From NCBI RefSeq assembly GCF_019511525.1, contig NZ_JAEUAT010000028.1, forward strand, positions 1 to 64,000: a DNA stretch of 64,000 bases, given 5' to 3'. Under the pieces are notes generated by a model that had not been told where the DNA came from, did not search any database, and saw only the letters and a program-made list of their open reading frames with translations. The position numbers and the translations under genes are program-made. Source of the stretch: Rhizobium cauense (GTDB lineage: Bacteria > Pseudomonadota > Alphaproteobacteria > Rhizobiales > Rhizobiaceae). The stretch's first letter is position 1, and every line of letters begins with the position of its first letter. Shown here in pieces: positions 8,541 to 16,938 of the stretch.

Positions 8541-8800
8541 GCGCGTCAGAGTTGCGATACCGCTGCGCAAAAAAGGATCCGAGAGGTTGCTGCAAAGGTT
8601 GAAAGCCTACTGACGATTGTTCCGACACTGCCCTTGGATGTTCGAACCGACATTAGGTATGGAGGCATCCGCGCCGAGTTGGAGGCGGCGGTTCAAACCA
8701 TTGGCTTGAACGATCTGATGATCGCCGCGCATGCGTGTACTCTCAACATGACGCTCGTTACTGGCAATGTTCGTGAGTTCCAACGTGTCCGTGGTCCGCG
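8541..8800 (+). pseudogene. vapC: VapC PIN-domain toxin remnant
   Basis: Directly after the vapB stop the sequence still translates piecewise into the C-terminal part of a VapC toxin: SELRYRCAKK, then KGSERLLQRLKAY, then TIVPTLPLDVRTDIRYGGIRAELE, then TIGLNDLMIAAHACTLNMTLVTGNVREFQRV. The PIN residues of the G-x-N-D-x-x-I-A-A-H region and V-T-x-N-x-R-E-F are preserved. The first ~50 residues, with the first catalytic aspartate, are absent, and at least two frameshifts (near 8563 and 8610) separate the pieces. No active toxin can be made. Confidence 0.85.
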
Positions 8801-8869
8801 CGGAACTCAATGCTTGTTACCCGGCCGCATCTGCTCACGCTCCAACAGTGCGCGCCCAGCAGACGTTTT

Positions 8870-9670
8870 TCAAACACCTGCAATACTTCTTAAGTCGTCA
8901 ATTGCTCCTGGTGCGGCCGCAAGGACCGGCGCGCCTTTGGTCAGTCTTTCACCCTTTGCCGGGAAAGGGTGATACCAGCCACCCGCTTCCTTCACGAGAC
9001 AATAGCCAGCCATGCAATCCCAAGCATGCATATACGGCTCGTAGTATCCAACCAGCCGGCCCGCCGCGACGTATGCGAGCATCAGTGCGCCGGAGCCGTT
9101 GCGGATAAAATTGCCGCCTGCGTCCAGTAAGCTTTCGACCATTTTTGCAACGACGGCAGGCGAGACGTAGTTGTTTGCACCGATCCCGGTCACCGCGTTG
9201 CGGATGTTGCGCGTTGGGTCGAGTGCGAGTGTTTCGCCGTTGAGCGTGGCACCCATGCCGAGGGCAGCAGAATAAAGTTCGCCGTGACAGGGCGCGGAGA
9301 TAACGCCTACCACGGGCACCTCATCATGGAGAAGGCCGATCGAGACGCACCAATTGGGCATTCCGTTAACAAATGGACTTGTGCCGTCAATCGGATCAAC
9401 GACCCAGGTGAAGCCCGATGAGCCATGTTCGATCCCGTACTCCTCACCAAGGATGCCGTCTTCAGGATAGGCTTCATGAAAACGTGCGCGGATGAGGTTC
9501 TCTACCTCGCGGTCGGCGATTGAAACCACATCCTGCGGATCTCGTTTCGTCTCGATAACGAGGGTTTGGCGCTTCCTGAAATAGTCGAGCGCTACTTCGC
9601 CTGCCTCGCGAGCAACGGCCTCAGCAAGTGCGAGACGTGCCTCGAGACCAGGTAGGATATGCGATGCCAT
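8870..9670 (-). CDS. Inositol-monophosphatase-family phosphatase
   Basis: A 266-residue Mg2+-dependent Li+-sensitive phosphatase fold. The metal-site motifs are all present: ILGEEYG (Glu), WVVDPIDGTSPFVNG (Asp-Pro-Ile-Asp-Gly-Thr) and HAWDCMAGYCLVKEAGG (Trp-Asp). The family removes phosphate from inositol phosphate, histidinol phosphate, fructose bisphosphate or other small phosphorylated polyols. It lies 34 bases after an importer ATPase, last in that operon, so it likely dephosphorylates what the importer brings in. AAGGAAAG precedes the ATG. The exact substrate is unknown. Confidence 0.87.
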   Translation of the reverse strand: MASHILPGLEARLALAEAVAREAGEVALDYFRKRQTLVIETKRDPQDVVSIADREVENLIRARFHEAYPEDGILGEEYGIEHGSSGFTWVVDPIDGTSPFVNGMPNWCVSIGLLHDEVPVVGVISAPCHGELYSAALGMGATLNGETLALDPTRNIRNAVTGIGANNYVSPAVVAKMVESLLDAGGNFIRNGSGALMLAYVAAGRLVGYYEPYMHAWDCMAGYCLVKEAGGWYHPFPAKGERLTKGAPVLAAAPGAIDDLRSIAGV

Positions 9671-9704
9671 GAAATGCTTTCCTTCTTGCAGGAATGGATT
9701 TGCC

Positions 9705-10766
9705 TCAACCGATAATGGCGATGCCGCGATTCTTGAAGCCGATTGTCACTTCTGTTCGGGGCGCAAGTGCCTGCTCGACAGTCGGATCGACAACGAAGAG
9801 CATTCCGTTGCTCGTCTTGACCTCGTATTCGACATGGTCTCCGAGGTAGGCGGCATGGGTGATCTCGCCGTTGAATGGCCCGTCGGGCGTGCGGGGCGAG
9901 AGAGTGATTGCGTTCGGACGGATGGCGAGTTGCGCAGGTCCGGTGCGGATATTGCGGCCGACAACGCGATGCTGCAGGCCCTCAACGCTGATCGTTGCAT
10001 TGTTACCCTCGATGTTTACGACTTCACACGGCATCACGTTTGCTTCCCCCATGAAGTCGGCGATGAAGGCGGATGCCGGACTGTCGTAGAGGTCGCGCGG
10101 GGCACCCGCCTGAGCGATCTGGCCATCTTTCATGACAATGATGCGGTCGGAAACGGCAAGTGCTTCGTCCTGGTCATGGGTGACGTATACCGCCGTGAAG
10201 CCGAGACGCTGCTGCAGGTCACGAATTTCCGTGCGCACCCGCCGACGAAGGCGGGCGTCGAGATTGGAGAGTGGCTCGTCGAGCAGCAATACCTGTGGCT
10301 CCAGCACCAGGGCACGGGCAACGGCGACGCGCTGCTGTTGGCCACCGGATAGTTCGGCTGGCAGGCGTTGCCCCATGCCGGCGAGACCGACCAGCTTCAG
10401 CCCTTCTTCCGCCCGCTCGCGCGCCTCCTTGCGACGAAGGCCGGAGGATTCCAGGCCATAGGCGACGTTGTCGAGGGCCGTCATGTGAGGAAACAGTGCG
10501 TAGGACTGAAAGACCATCGAAACGTCGCGTTCGTTGGCCGGAAGCATCGTGACGTCTTTGCCGCCGATCAGGATGCGGCCGGCGGAAGGGTGTTCCAGTC
10601 CTGCCAGCATGCGAAGTGTCGTCGTCTTGCCGCATCCCGATGGCCCAAGCAGCGTAACGAGCGTTCCGGGCTCGATGGTCAGTGAAAGGTCGGGGATCGC
10701 GGTGAAAGCCCCGAAGTTCTTTTGAACATTTTCGAAAACGACGGAGCCGGCGGCGGTAGTGATCAT
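9705..10766 (-). CDS. ABC importer ATPase (FbpC/AfuC/PotA type)
   Basis: A 353-residue ATPase for the adjacent permease. Walker A GPSGCGKTTT (about residues 41-50), Q-loop VFQSYALFPHM, signature LSGGQQQRVAVARAL, Walker B VLLLDEPLSNLDA and the switch histidine YVTHDQDEA are intact, followed by a C-terminal TOBE domain (about 240-353, ANVMPCEVVNIEG and LAIRPNAITLSP). It overlaps the permease stop by 4 bases (ATGA). Annotation pipelines would label it iron or spermidine transport; the neighbouring phosphatase and LacI regulator argue for an organophosphate instead. Confidence 0.9.
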   Translation of the reverse strand: MITTAAGSVVFENVQKNFGAFTAIPDLSLTIEPGTLVTLLGPSGCGKTTTLRMLAGLEHPSAGRILIGGKDVTMLPANERDVSMVFQSYALFPHMTALDNVAYGLESSGLRRKEARERAEEGLKLVGLAGMGQRLPAELSGGQQQRVAVARALVLEPQVLLLDEPLSNLDARLRRRVRTEIRDLQQRLGFTAVYVTHDQDEALAVSDRIIVMKDGQIAQAGAPRDLYDSPASAFIADFMGEANVMPCEVVNIEGNNATISVEGLQHRVVGRNIRTGPAQLAIRPNAITLSPRTPDGPFNGEITHAAYLGDHVEYEVKTSNGMLFVVDPTVEQALAPRTEVTIGFKNRGIAIIG

Positions 10767-13000
10767 ACGATTTTCTCCTGACCGAGGGGCGCGGAAGCGG
10801 CAGTGGGGCCAACAAGGGCGACCCGATTTTCGCGCCGCAACCTACGTTCGCCGACAAGTAGCTGGAAGCCAGTGATGACGGTGATCATCACCAGTATTAG
10901 CGCTGAGGAATAGGCGATGGCCACGCCATATTCACCGTTCTCGACAAGGCCGACGATATAGGCGGTGGACATGTTATATTGCGCGCTCACCAGGAAGATC
11001 ACGGCACTGATCGAGGTGATTGCCCGCACGAAGGAGTAGACGAGTGCTGCGGTGATTGCCGGCCGCAGGAGCGGCAGGATAACCTTGCGGATTGTGCGGA
11101 AGCTGTCGGCGCGCAACGTCAGCGACGCTTCGTCTAGGCTCTTGTCGAGCTGGCTCATGGCCGCCACACCGCCTCGCACGCCGACGGGCATGTTGCGGAA
11201 GACAAAGCAGGCGACGAGGATCAGCGCTGTACCTGTCATCTCGAGCGGAGGCAGATTGAACGCCATGATGTAACTGATGCCGATGACGGTACCGGGAATG
11301 GCGAAGCTCATCATCAGCGCAAATTCGAAGAAGCTGCGACCGACGAACCTCTGGCGGACGATTAGATAGGCCGTGAGGAGGCCGACGGCCGCCGTGAGCG
11401 GTGCGGAGATCAGGGCGATCTCCATTGTCGTCCAGAAAGAGTCCCACGCGACACCCGTCCAGGCAATCCCACCATCTTCACGCCAGCCGATGGAAAAGGC
11501 CTTCACGTAGTGTTCGACCGTCAGGGTGTTGTCGAGGCCCCAGGTGCGTACGAAGCCGCCAAACAGGATCATCGCGTAGACGACGACGGTGAAAGCCATC
11601 CAAGGGATGACGATGGCATGCACGCCGATCGACAGCCCACGCGGTAGGGCGATGTGGGCGCCTGAATCCCCCTTCCCTGTCACCGTGGCAAAACTCTTGC
11701 CCGAGAGCCAGACACGCTGCGCGACGAATGCCGACATGGTGAATAATAGCAGTATCATCGCAAGGACGGCGGCCCGCGAGGGATCGTTCTGCGAACCGAC
11801 GACGGCAAAGAAGATCTCCGTCGACAGAACACCATGGCTGCCGCCAAGCACCATTGGGTTGCCGAAATCTGCCATGCTCTCGATGAAGGCGATCAGAAAG
11901 GCATTGGCAAGGCCGGGCTTCATCAGCGGCAAGGATACCCGAAAGAACGTGCGCCAGCGGTCGGCGCGCAGCGTCTGAGACGCCTCCTCCATCGATGGGC
12001 TGACGCCTTCCACGACACCGATCAGCACAAGGAAGGAGATCGGCGTGAACGAAAGAACCTGCGCAATCCAGATGCCCGTCAGCCCATAGAGCCATCGGCC
12101 GGGTTCCGTACCAAAGAGGGTTGCCGCCATTTGGGTGACGACGCCGGCACGCCCGAACAACAGGGTCAGCGCCAGTCCGACGACGAAGGGTGGCGTGATG
12201 ATCGGCAAGATTGTCAGCAGCCTTAACCCCTTCTTGAAGGGGAACCGTGTGCGGGTTGCAACGAGCGCAAAGCAAAGACCGAACAGCGTTGCACCGCTCG
12301 CTGTCAGGATGGCGAGCCAGAGCGTGCGCCAGGCGACACCGCAGCGCTCGCCTCCAATGACACAGCCGAGGCTCCAGACGGAAGAGTCCTGAATGTTGGT
12401 CACGAAGCCTGTTGGATCGAATGAACCGTCGAAGGCCTGAAAAGCGCCGACGAACATGCTGCCAACCGGATAGAAGACAAAGATTGCGACGAGTACGACG
12501 AGCATGGTGATGGCGCTGACAAGAAAGGCATCACCCTTCATTGCGCCGCGCTCGGCAAGGCCGAAGGAGAAAAGAAGGACAAAGACGACGCCAGCAAGGA
12601 TAGCGCCTGCGCCCATTGAGGGTTGGCCGTCAGAGAGCGCGCCGAAAAGCGTCTCGCTGATCGTCCAGCTCCACCCAGAGGACGCAATTGCCAGGCCCTG
12701 CAGTGCCAGGTAGGAAAATCCGACGACACCTGCCCACGCAAGCACCGCGCCGCGGCGGATCGGATTAGACATAAAGCGTGCTGCGCCGCCAACAATCAGG
12801 AGCACGGGGGCAACGGCAAGCCACCATCGTCCGTGCATCAAGATCTGCAAGATTCCGGGAGCCGCCGAAGGGTCACCCGGAAAGCCGGAGAGCCATCCGA
12901 AACTGTAGAATCCCCCCTCGATCCTGTACCAAGGAAGCAGGGCGAAGGCTGCAAGACCAAGAAGCAGAGCGATATCGATCCGTCGATTACCATGGGTCAT
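10763..13000 (-). CDS. ABC importer permease, two fused membrane domains (FbpB/AfuB type)
   Basis: A 745-residue permease made of two fused BPD_transp_1 units preceded by a few extra N-terminal helices, the layout of ferric-ion and AfuB-type permeases. Both EAA coupling loops are visible: MEEASQTLRADRWRTFFRVSLPLMKP in the first half and LDEASLTLRADSFRTIRKVILPLLRP in the second. It overlaps the ATPase start and is separated from the binding-protein gene by an 83-base gap with a hairpin. With the other two subunits it would form a complete importer in the inner membrane. Confidence 0.9.
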   Translation of the reverse strand: MTHGNRRIDIALLLGLAAFALLPWYRIEGGFYSFGWLSGFPGDPSAAPGILQILMHGRWWLAVAPVLLIVGGAARFMSNPIRRGAVLAWAGVVGFSYLALQGLAIASSGWSWTISETLFGALSDGQPSMGAGAILAGVVFVLLFSFGLAERGAMKGDAFLVSAITMLVVLVAIFVFYPVGSMFVGAFQAFDGSFDPTGFVTNIQDSSVWSLGCVIGGERCGVAWRTLWLAILTASGATLFGLCFALVATRTRFPFKKGLRLLTILPIITPPFVVGLALTLLFGRAGVVTQMAATLFGTEPGRWLYGLTGIWIAQVLSFTPISFLVLIGVVEGVSPSMEEASQTLRADRWRTFFRVSLPLMKPGLANAFLIAFIESMADFGNPMVLGGSHGVLSTEIFFAVVGSQNDPSRAAVLAMILLLFTMSAFVAQRVWLSGKSFATVTGKGDSGAHIALPRGLSIGVHAIVIPWMAFTVVVYAMILFGGFVRTWGLDNTLTVEHYVKAFSIGWREDGGIAWTGVAWDSFWTTMEIALISAPLTAAVGLLTAYLIVRQRFVGRSFFEFALMMSFAIPGTVIGISYIMAFNLPPLEMTGTALILVACFVFRNMPVGVRGGVAAMSQLDKSLDEASLTLRADSFRTIRKVILPLLRPAITAALVYSFVRAITSISAVIFLVSAQYNMSTAYIVGLVENGEYGVAIAYSSALILVMITVITGFQLLVGERRLRRENRVALVGPTAASAPLGQEKIV

Positions 13001-13040
13001 GATCGCGTCCGCATCTCCTTACATTTCCAGCTGAGCCTGC

Positions 13041-13063
13041 GGGCCGGACATATATGCCGGCCC
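13041..13063 (-). promoter_or_regulatory. Hairpin between binding-protein and permease genes
   Basis: GGGCCGG/CCGGCCC stem, 7 bp with a 9-base loop, in the gap after the binding-protein gene. There is no T run. Such hairpins usually protect the upstream mRNA so that the binding protein is made in excess over the membrane subunits. Confidence 0.5.
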
Positions 13064-13083
13064 GGGCATTGGCGACATCAGGC

Positions 13084-14112
13084 TCAGTTGGCCTTGGCGC
13101 CGATTTCCTTATCCCAGCGGGCAAGAAGCGCCTTGCGAACATCGGGATTGCCGTATTTCGCGAAATCGTAGTCGATGAGCTTGATGTCCTCGAATTTTGG
13201 CGCTTCCTTCGGCACTTCAGCGGACTTATTGGACGGAAGCTGGTAGGATTTCGCTTCCTTCATGTGCGACTGCGCCTCGGCCGAAAGCGCCCAATCGTAC
13301 CACTTCTTGGCATTTTCCAGATTTTTGGCGCCTTTGACGATCGACATCGAACCGATCTCGTAGCCAGTACCTTCGCAAGGCGCGACGGCCTTGATCGGGA
13401 AGCCTTCTACGGTCTGCGCGACGGCATCGTGCATGAAGACGATACCGATGGCGGATTCACCACGAGCGGCCGCCTTTACCGGCGCCGAACCGGACTTGGT
13501 GTACTGCGAAACATTGGCATTCAACTTTGAAAGATAGTCGAAAGCCTTGTCCTCGCCCATGATCTGCACCAGCGTGGCGAGCGTGTTATAGGAGGTGCCG
13601 GACGAATTCGGGTTGGCAATCTGGATTTCGCCCTTGTAGCTCGTATCGAGCAGATCAGCCCAACACTTCGGTTCCTTGAGCCCCTTCTTGGCAAGGATCT
13701 CCGTGTTGTAACCCCAACCAAGCGCGCCCGCATAAACGCCAACAGTGCGGAACTTGGCGCTTTCTGCCTGTTTCTTCGCCCAGTCTTGAAGCTGATCGAA
13801 AAGTGGTGATTTGTATTCCTGGGTCAGGCCCTCTGCTGCTGCCTGCAGATGGGGATCGCCGGTGCCAGCCCACCAGATATCGGTCTTTGGATTGCGTGCT
13901 TCGGCGCGAATCTTCGCATAGGTTTCACCGGCCGACAGGCGAACCATGTTCACCGTGATGTCAGTCTGCTTCTCGAAAAGCCCCTTCATCAATTCGCAGA
14001 CCTGCGGGTCGGCCGAGCAGATGACATTTAAATCGCCGGCGGCGTGAGCCGAAAAGGCAACGAAGGACGTACCCGCGGCAAGCAATGCCGCAGCCAATTT
14101 GACCGATCGCAT
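13084..14112 (-). CDS. ABC importer binding protein (AfuA/FbpA-like)
   Basis: A 342-residue periplasmic protein of the extracellular solute-binding family 1/6 group. The signal peptide MRSVKLAAALLAAGTSFVAFSAHA ends near residue 24. Then come LNVICSADPQVCELMKGLFEKQ, TDIWWAGTGDPHLQAAAEGL and YKGEIQIANPNSSGTSYN. The ATG at 14112 follows AGGAGGAAATC and gives a proper signal peptide; the frame further upstream is not used. Related proteins bind ferric iron, phosphonates or hexose phosphates (AfuA). The conserved iron-site tyrosine pair cannot be judged without alignment. First gene of the operon, opposite a LacI regulator. Confidence 0.88.
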   Translation of the reverse strand: MRSVKLAAALLAAGTSFVAFSAHAAGDLNVICSADPQVCELMKGLFEKQTDITVNMVRLSAGETYAKIRAEARNPKTDIWWAGTGDPHLQAAAEGLTQEYKSPLFDQLQDWAKKQAESAKFRTVGVYAGALGWGYNTEILAKKGLKEPKCWADLLDTSYKGEIQIANPNSSGTSYNTLATLVQIMGEDKAFDYLSKLNANVSQYTKSGSAPVKAAARGESAIGIVFMHDAVAQTVEGFPIKAVAPCEGTGYEIGSMSIVKGAKNLENAKKWYDWALSAEAQSHMKEAKSYQLPSNKSAEVPKEAPKFEDIKLIDYDFAKYGNPDVRKALLARWDKEIGAKAN

Positions 14113-14154
14113 GATTTCCTCCTGGTTGGGACGGCGCCTCCACGCCGCCGCTTT

Positions 14155-14177
14155 TGCAAGCGTGTGCAGAGCTTGCA
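14155..14177. promoter_or_regulatory. Inverted repeat upstream of the Afu-type operon
   Basis: TGCAAGC (14155-14161) and GCTTGCA (14171-14177), 9 bases apart, lie between the binding-protein start and the divergent LacI gene. A second operator candidate next to the sharper palindrome at 14242. Confidence 0.45.
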
Positions 14178-14241
14178 TATGATAAAAATAACTGTCAACT
14201 CGTTTTTCACAAAAACATCACGAAGGCATCACGCAAATCTC

Positions 14242-14257
14242 TTGCACGCACGTGCAA
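14242..14257. promoter_or_regulatory. LacI-type operator palindrome
   Basis: TTGCACG-CA-CGTGCAA is a 7-bp inverted repeat with a 2-base centre, 36 bases before the GTG start of the LacI gene. The shape and place fit the operator of that regulator. Confidence 0.6.
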
Positions 14258-14292
14258 CAACCGGCTAAGGAAAGACCGCGTGGGAGGGAAAC

Positions 14293-15309
14293 GTGCGGTC
14301 GAAGATTTTCGTTAGTGCGCAGGAAGTCGCTGAAAAGGCCGGGGTGTCGCGGTCAGCCGTCTCTCGGACCTTCACCCAGGGTGCAAGCGTTTCGGCAGAA
14401 ACGCGCGAACGTGTGCTGCGGGCGGCCGAGGAGCTTGGCTACCACGTCAACCATCTCGCCCGTGGCCTGATGCGCAACGAGAGCGGCATTGTCTGCCTTA
14501 TTGCGTCCGAGGTCGCCACGCCTTACCGGTCGGCCCTGCTCAGGGAGCTTACGCTGCAACTGCAGAATGCCGGCAAGATCGCGATGTTCATCAACACGGA
14601 CCGTTCCGACGGCAGTGTCGACCGGGCACTTCAGCAGGCCATCCGCTACCGCGCCGATGCATCGATCATTCTTTCAGGATTGCCGGACAAGTCGATAACG
14701 GAGCTTTGTCTTCGCAATGGCCAGCGCCTTGTACTCATCAACCGTGACGAGGACCAACCTGGTCCGCTTCGGATCAATCTGGACGACGACGAGGTTGGTG
14801 GTCGGGTCCTGACGGCCTTCGCGCGGGCTGGGTGCCGCAGGCTCGCCTTTGCCAATTCCGAGGCCGGAACGCCGAGCCTCATGGGGCGTGAGCGCGCGTT
14901 CGTTGCTGCTGCCCATGGGCTTGGAATGGATGTGATCGTAAAACGCCACGGCTGGACGGGCTATGAGGCCGGGCGCGTTCTTGCCCACCGGCTACTGACT
15001 GCCAAGGAGCGTCCCGACGCTGTCTTTTGCGCGACCGACCTTTTGGCCTGTGGTTTCATGGATGCGGCAAGGCATCAATTCGGCCTGTCCATCCCAGACG
15101 AACTCTGCATCGTGGGTTTCGATGATATCGAGCAGGCATCCTGGTCTTCCTACGAACTGACGACATTCGCCCAGCCTGTCGCGGAAATCGCTTCAAGGGC
15201 CATCGAGTGGTTGAGCAGGTTCGGGCCTAAAGACGGAAAGGGCGAGGTTCAATCCATCAGGTTGAAGGCCGAGTTGATTTGGCGGAAGTCTGTTAGGGCA
15301 AAAAAATGA
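14293..15309 (+). CDS. LacI-family regulator of the Afu-type importer
   Basis: A 338-residue LacI/GalR protein starting with GTG after GGGAGGG. The helix-turn-helix is SAQEVAEKAGVSRSAVSRTFTQG, the hinge VNHLARGLMRNESGIVCLIA, and the sensor half shows RLAFANSEAGTPSLMGRERAF and CIVGFDDIEQASWSSYELTTFAQP. It is divergent from the binding-protein gene with a palindrome in between. A LacI regulator over this importer points to a carbohydrate-like ligand rather than iron, for which a Fur-type control would be expected. Confidence 0.9.
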   Translation: MRSKIFVSAQEVAEKAGVSRSAVSRTFTQGASVSAETRERVLRAAEELGYHVNHLARGLMRNESGIVCLIASEVATPYRSALLRELTLQLQNAGKIAMFINTDRSDGSVDRALQQAIRYRADASIILSGLPDKSITELCLRNGQRLVLINRDEDQPGPLRINLDDDEVGGRVLTAFARAGCRRLAFANSEAGTPSLMGRERAFVAAAHGLGMDVIVKRHGWTGYEAGRVLAHRLLTAKERPDAVFCATDLLACGFMDAARHQFGLSIPDELCIVGFDDIEQASWSSYELTTFAQPVAEIASRAIEWLSRFGPKDGKGEVQSIRLKAELIWRKSVRAKK

Positions 15310-15697
15310 CCCCAATCGCGCGCCGATCGCCGGACGATCGTGCTTGTGCGTGTAAGTCCGTCCGGCGACCTTTGTGGTGGTGAACCCGCTTCGGTTCCCT
15401 CCTCACATCCTTATTCACCAGATGGCAGCAACTGGTATCGGGTATTGTGAAGATGAGACGCCCCTGTTCGGGACGCCCCCGAAGATGCAGCCGCCGAAGC
15501 CGCCGAGTGCGAGCGGATCAACGCCGTGGAGAAGCTCATCCTAAACACGGTTACTGTGCTGGTTCCAGGCCATTGCCCTCAAGCGATATCGACGGGAAAC
15601 CGCTGTTCCGGCTGCGGCTAATTCAATCAAGGCAGGCAAAACCTTTTGGGCATTCATACGTTCTGATAGACGCCACAGTCCCCGGTAGGATGATTTC
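15310..15697. other. Intergenic stretch with a long inverted repeat
   Basis: TCGCCGGACG (15327-15336) and CGTCCGGCGA (15359-15368) form a perfect 10-bp stem with a 22-base loop soon after the LacI stop and may act as a terminator, though no T run follows. The rest, to 15697, contains short frames that match nothing I recognise; possibly the remains of an old gene. Confidence 0.5.
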
Positions 15698-16519
15698 ATG
15701 CCTCGAAAGCCCAACTTTGAATTTCTCGCCAGATCGGGCTATGCCGCTCGCGGGATCGTCTTCCTTCTGGTTGCCGGGCTCGCACTCCTTTCGGGTGTAG
15801 CCGGAGGCAAGGCAGATACGAAGTCGGCTGTATCGACCTTGCTGCAGCAACCATTCGGTCGCGTTTGGGTCGGGCTTATAGGTCTCGGTCTTCTCGGCTT
15901 CGTTGGCTGGCGGTTGGCGCAGTCGCTGGGTGATAGCGACGGTCACGGCACGGATCGGAAGGCGATCGTGATCAGAACGGCGATGTTCGGTAGCGCGATC
16001 ACCTATCTAGGCCTCGCTGGCTACGCACTTGGTCACGCGCTTGCAGGCATAGGCGGTAGTGAGGAGCCCGGCGAGAAGGGCCTTGCTCAATGGGTCATGT
16101 CCCAGCCGTTCGGATCGTATGTCGCAATCATTATCGGCATCGGCTTTATCGTCGGTGGCCTGGTGACATCGGCGAAGGGCATAACTCATAAATTCGAAAA
16201 GCACCTGCGGCTTCCTGATGCCAAAGGCGTCCTCAGCATGATTTGCATTTATGGGTTGGTGGCACGGGGCGTCGTCTTCGCAATTACGGGCGTATTGTTC
16301 ACCTACGCGGGATTTATGGTGGATCCCACGCAGGCTGGGAGCATCTCGGAGGCTTTGTCCTGGCTAAGGCAATTACCCTTTGGGTCAATTCTCTACATGG
16401 CCGTTGCCGTTGGATTGGCGGCATTTGGAGTATACAATCTTATTGAAGCCCGCTACCGGATCGTGCGGGGGCCATCCGTCGGCGATGTCAAACGCGCACT
16501 GCCAGTTAGAGGCATCTGA
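15698..16519 (+). CDS. DUF1206 membrane protein
   Basis: A 273-residue integral membrane protein with three repeats of about 80 residues, each with two helices, which is the DUF1206 architecture. The repeat signature G-x-x-A-R-G-I-V-F appears as SGYAARGIVFLLVAG (residues about 13-27) and YGLVARGVVFAITG (about 184-197), and more weakly as ITYLGLAGYALGHALAG in the middle repeat. FGxxW/Y segments recur at QQPFGRVWVG, SQPFGSYVA and QLPFGSILYM. The family has no known function. AGGA lies 9 bases before the ATG. No obvious operon partner. Confidence 0.85.
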   Translation: MPRKPNFEFLARSGYAARGIVFLLVAGLALLSGVAGGKADTKSAVSTLLQQPFGRVWVGLIGLGLLGFVGWRLAQSLGDSDGHGTDRKAIVIRTAMFGSAITYLGLAGYALGHALAGIGGSEEPGEKGLAQWVMSQPFGSYVAIIIGIGFIVGGLVTSAKGITHKFEKHLRLPDAKGVLSMICIYGLVARGVVFAITGVLFTYAGFMVDPTQAGSISEALSWLRQLPFGSILYMAVAVGLAAFGVYNLIEARYRIVRGPSVGDVKRALPVRGI

Positions 16520-16870
16520 CGCGCCAGTCCGCGCAGTGGAATACAAAGAGCGGCGTCGTGTTGAGGCAGATCATGGAGGAAGCCCAGGAGGGAGCCTCAA
16601 CCTTCAAAGCTTGCCCTGTAATGTCAGACGCTACCTCCTCCGCTCAGCATCTCCCAAGCTCCTTGGCGTTTTGTTTCAAATTCGAAGGCGCCGAATTGAA
16701 TCAAAGGGTCGATATGCCGCGGTGAGGTTGGCCGCATCTATGGCATAGCTTGTCCGGCTGCCATCTCGACACCTGTTTGTTGCAGCTTTGCGTCGTGGGC
16801 CGCTGGCGATTCATTCAAAGCCTTCTTCCGCTAAAAATGTTCAACATTGCGGAAGTCCTCATGCAATCAT
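16520..16870. other. Intergenic stretch, nothing assigned
   Basis: Between the DUF1206 gene and the GntR promoter I see no gene-like frame, repeat or clear RNA structure. Reading frames here are short and lack ribosome sites. Confidence 0.5.
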
Positions 16871-16899
16871 TTGTCACCATACGATAATACCAGTATATA
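16871..16899 (+). promoter_or_regulatory. Sigma-70 promoter of the gntR-nan operon
   Basis: TTGTCA (16871-16876), exactly 17 bases, TATATA (16894-16899). The start would be near 16906, about 33 bases before the gntR ATG. A candidate GntR site, AATACCAGTATATATCCAGT (16886-16905), covers the -10 box, which implies autorepression. Confidence 0.65.
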
Positions 16900-16938
16900 T
16901 CCAGTCAGTTTTCTTGAGTCGGCGGTTGGTGGATTTCC

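Noticed and set aside
10219..10857. Frame of 212 codons overlapping the Afu-type ATPase and permease on the same strand
   Set aside because: It is a +1 shadow of the ATPase gene, whose Walker and signature motifs are in the other frame.
8870..14112. Ferric iron importer
   Set aside because: This is only a family label. The linked phosphatase gene and LacI regulator argue otherwise, and I saw no obvious Fur-box-like repeat before the binding-protein gene.
15447..15800. Frame of 117 codons after the LacI gene
   Set aside because: Arg/Ser-rich, no ribosome site, and it overlaps the start of the DUF1206 gene in another frame.
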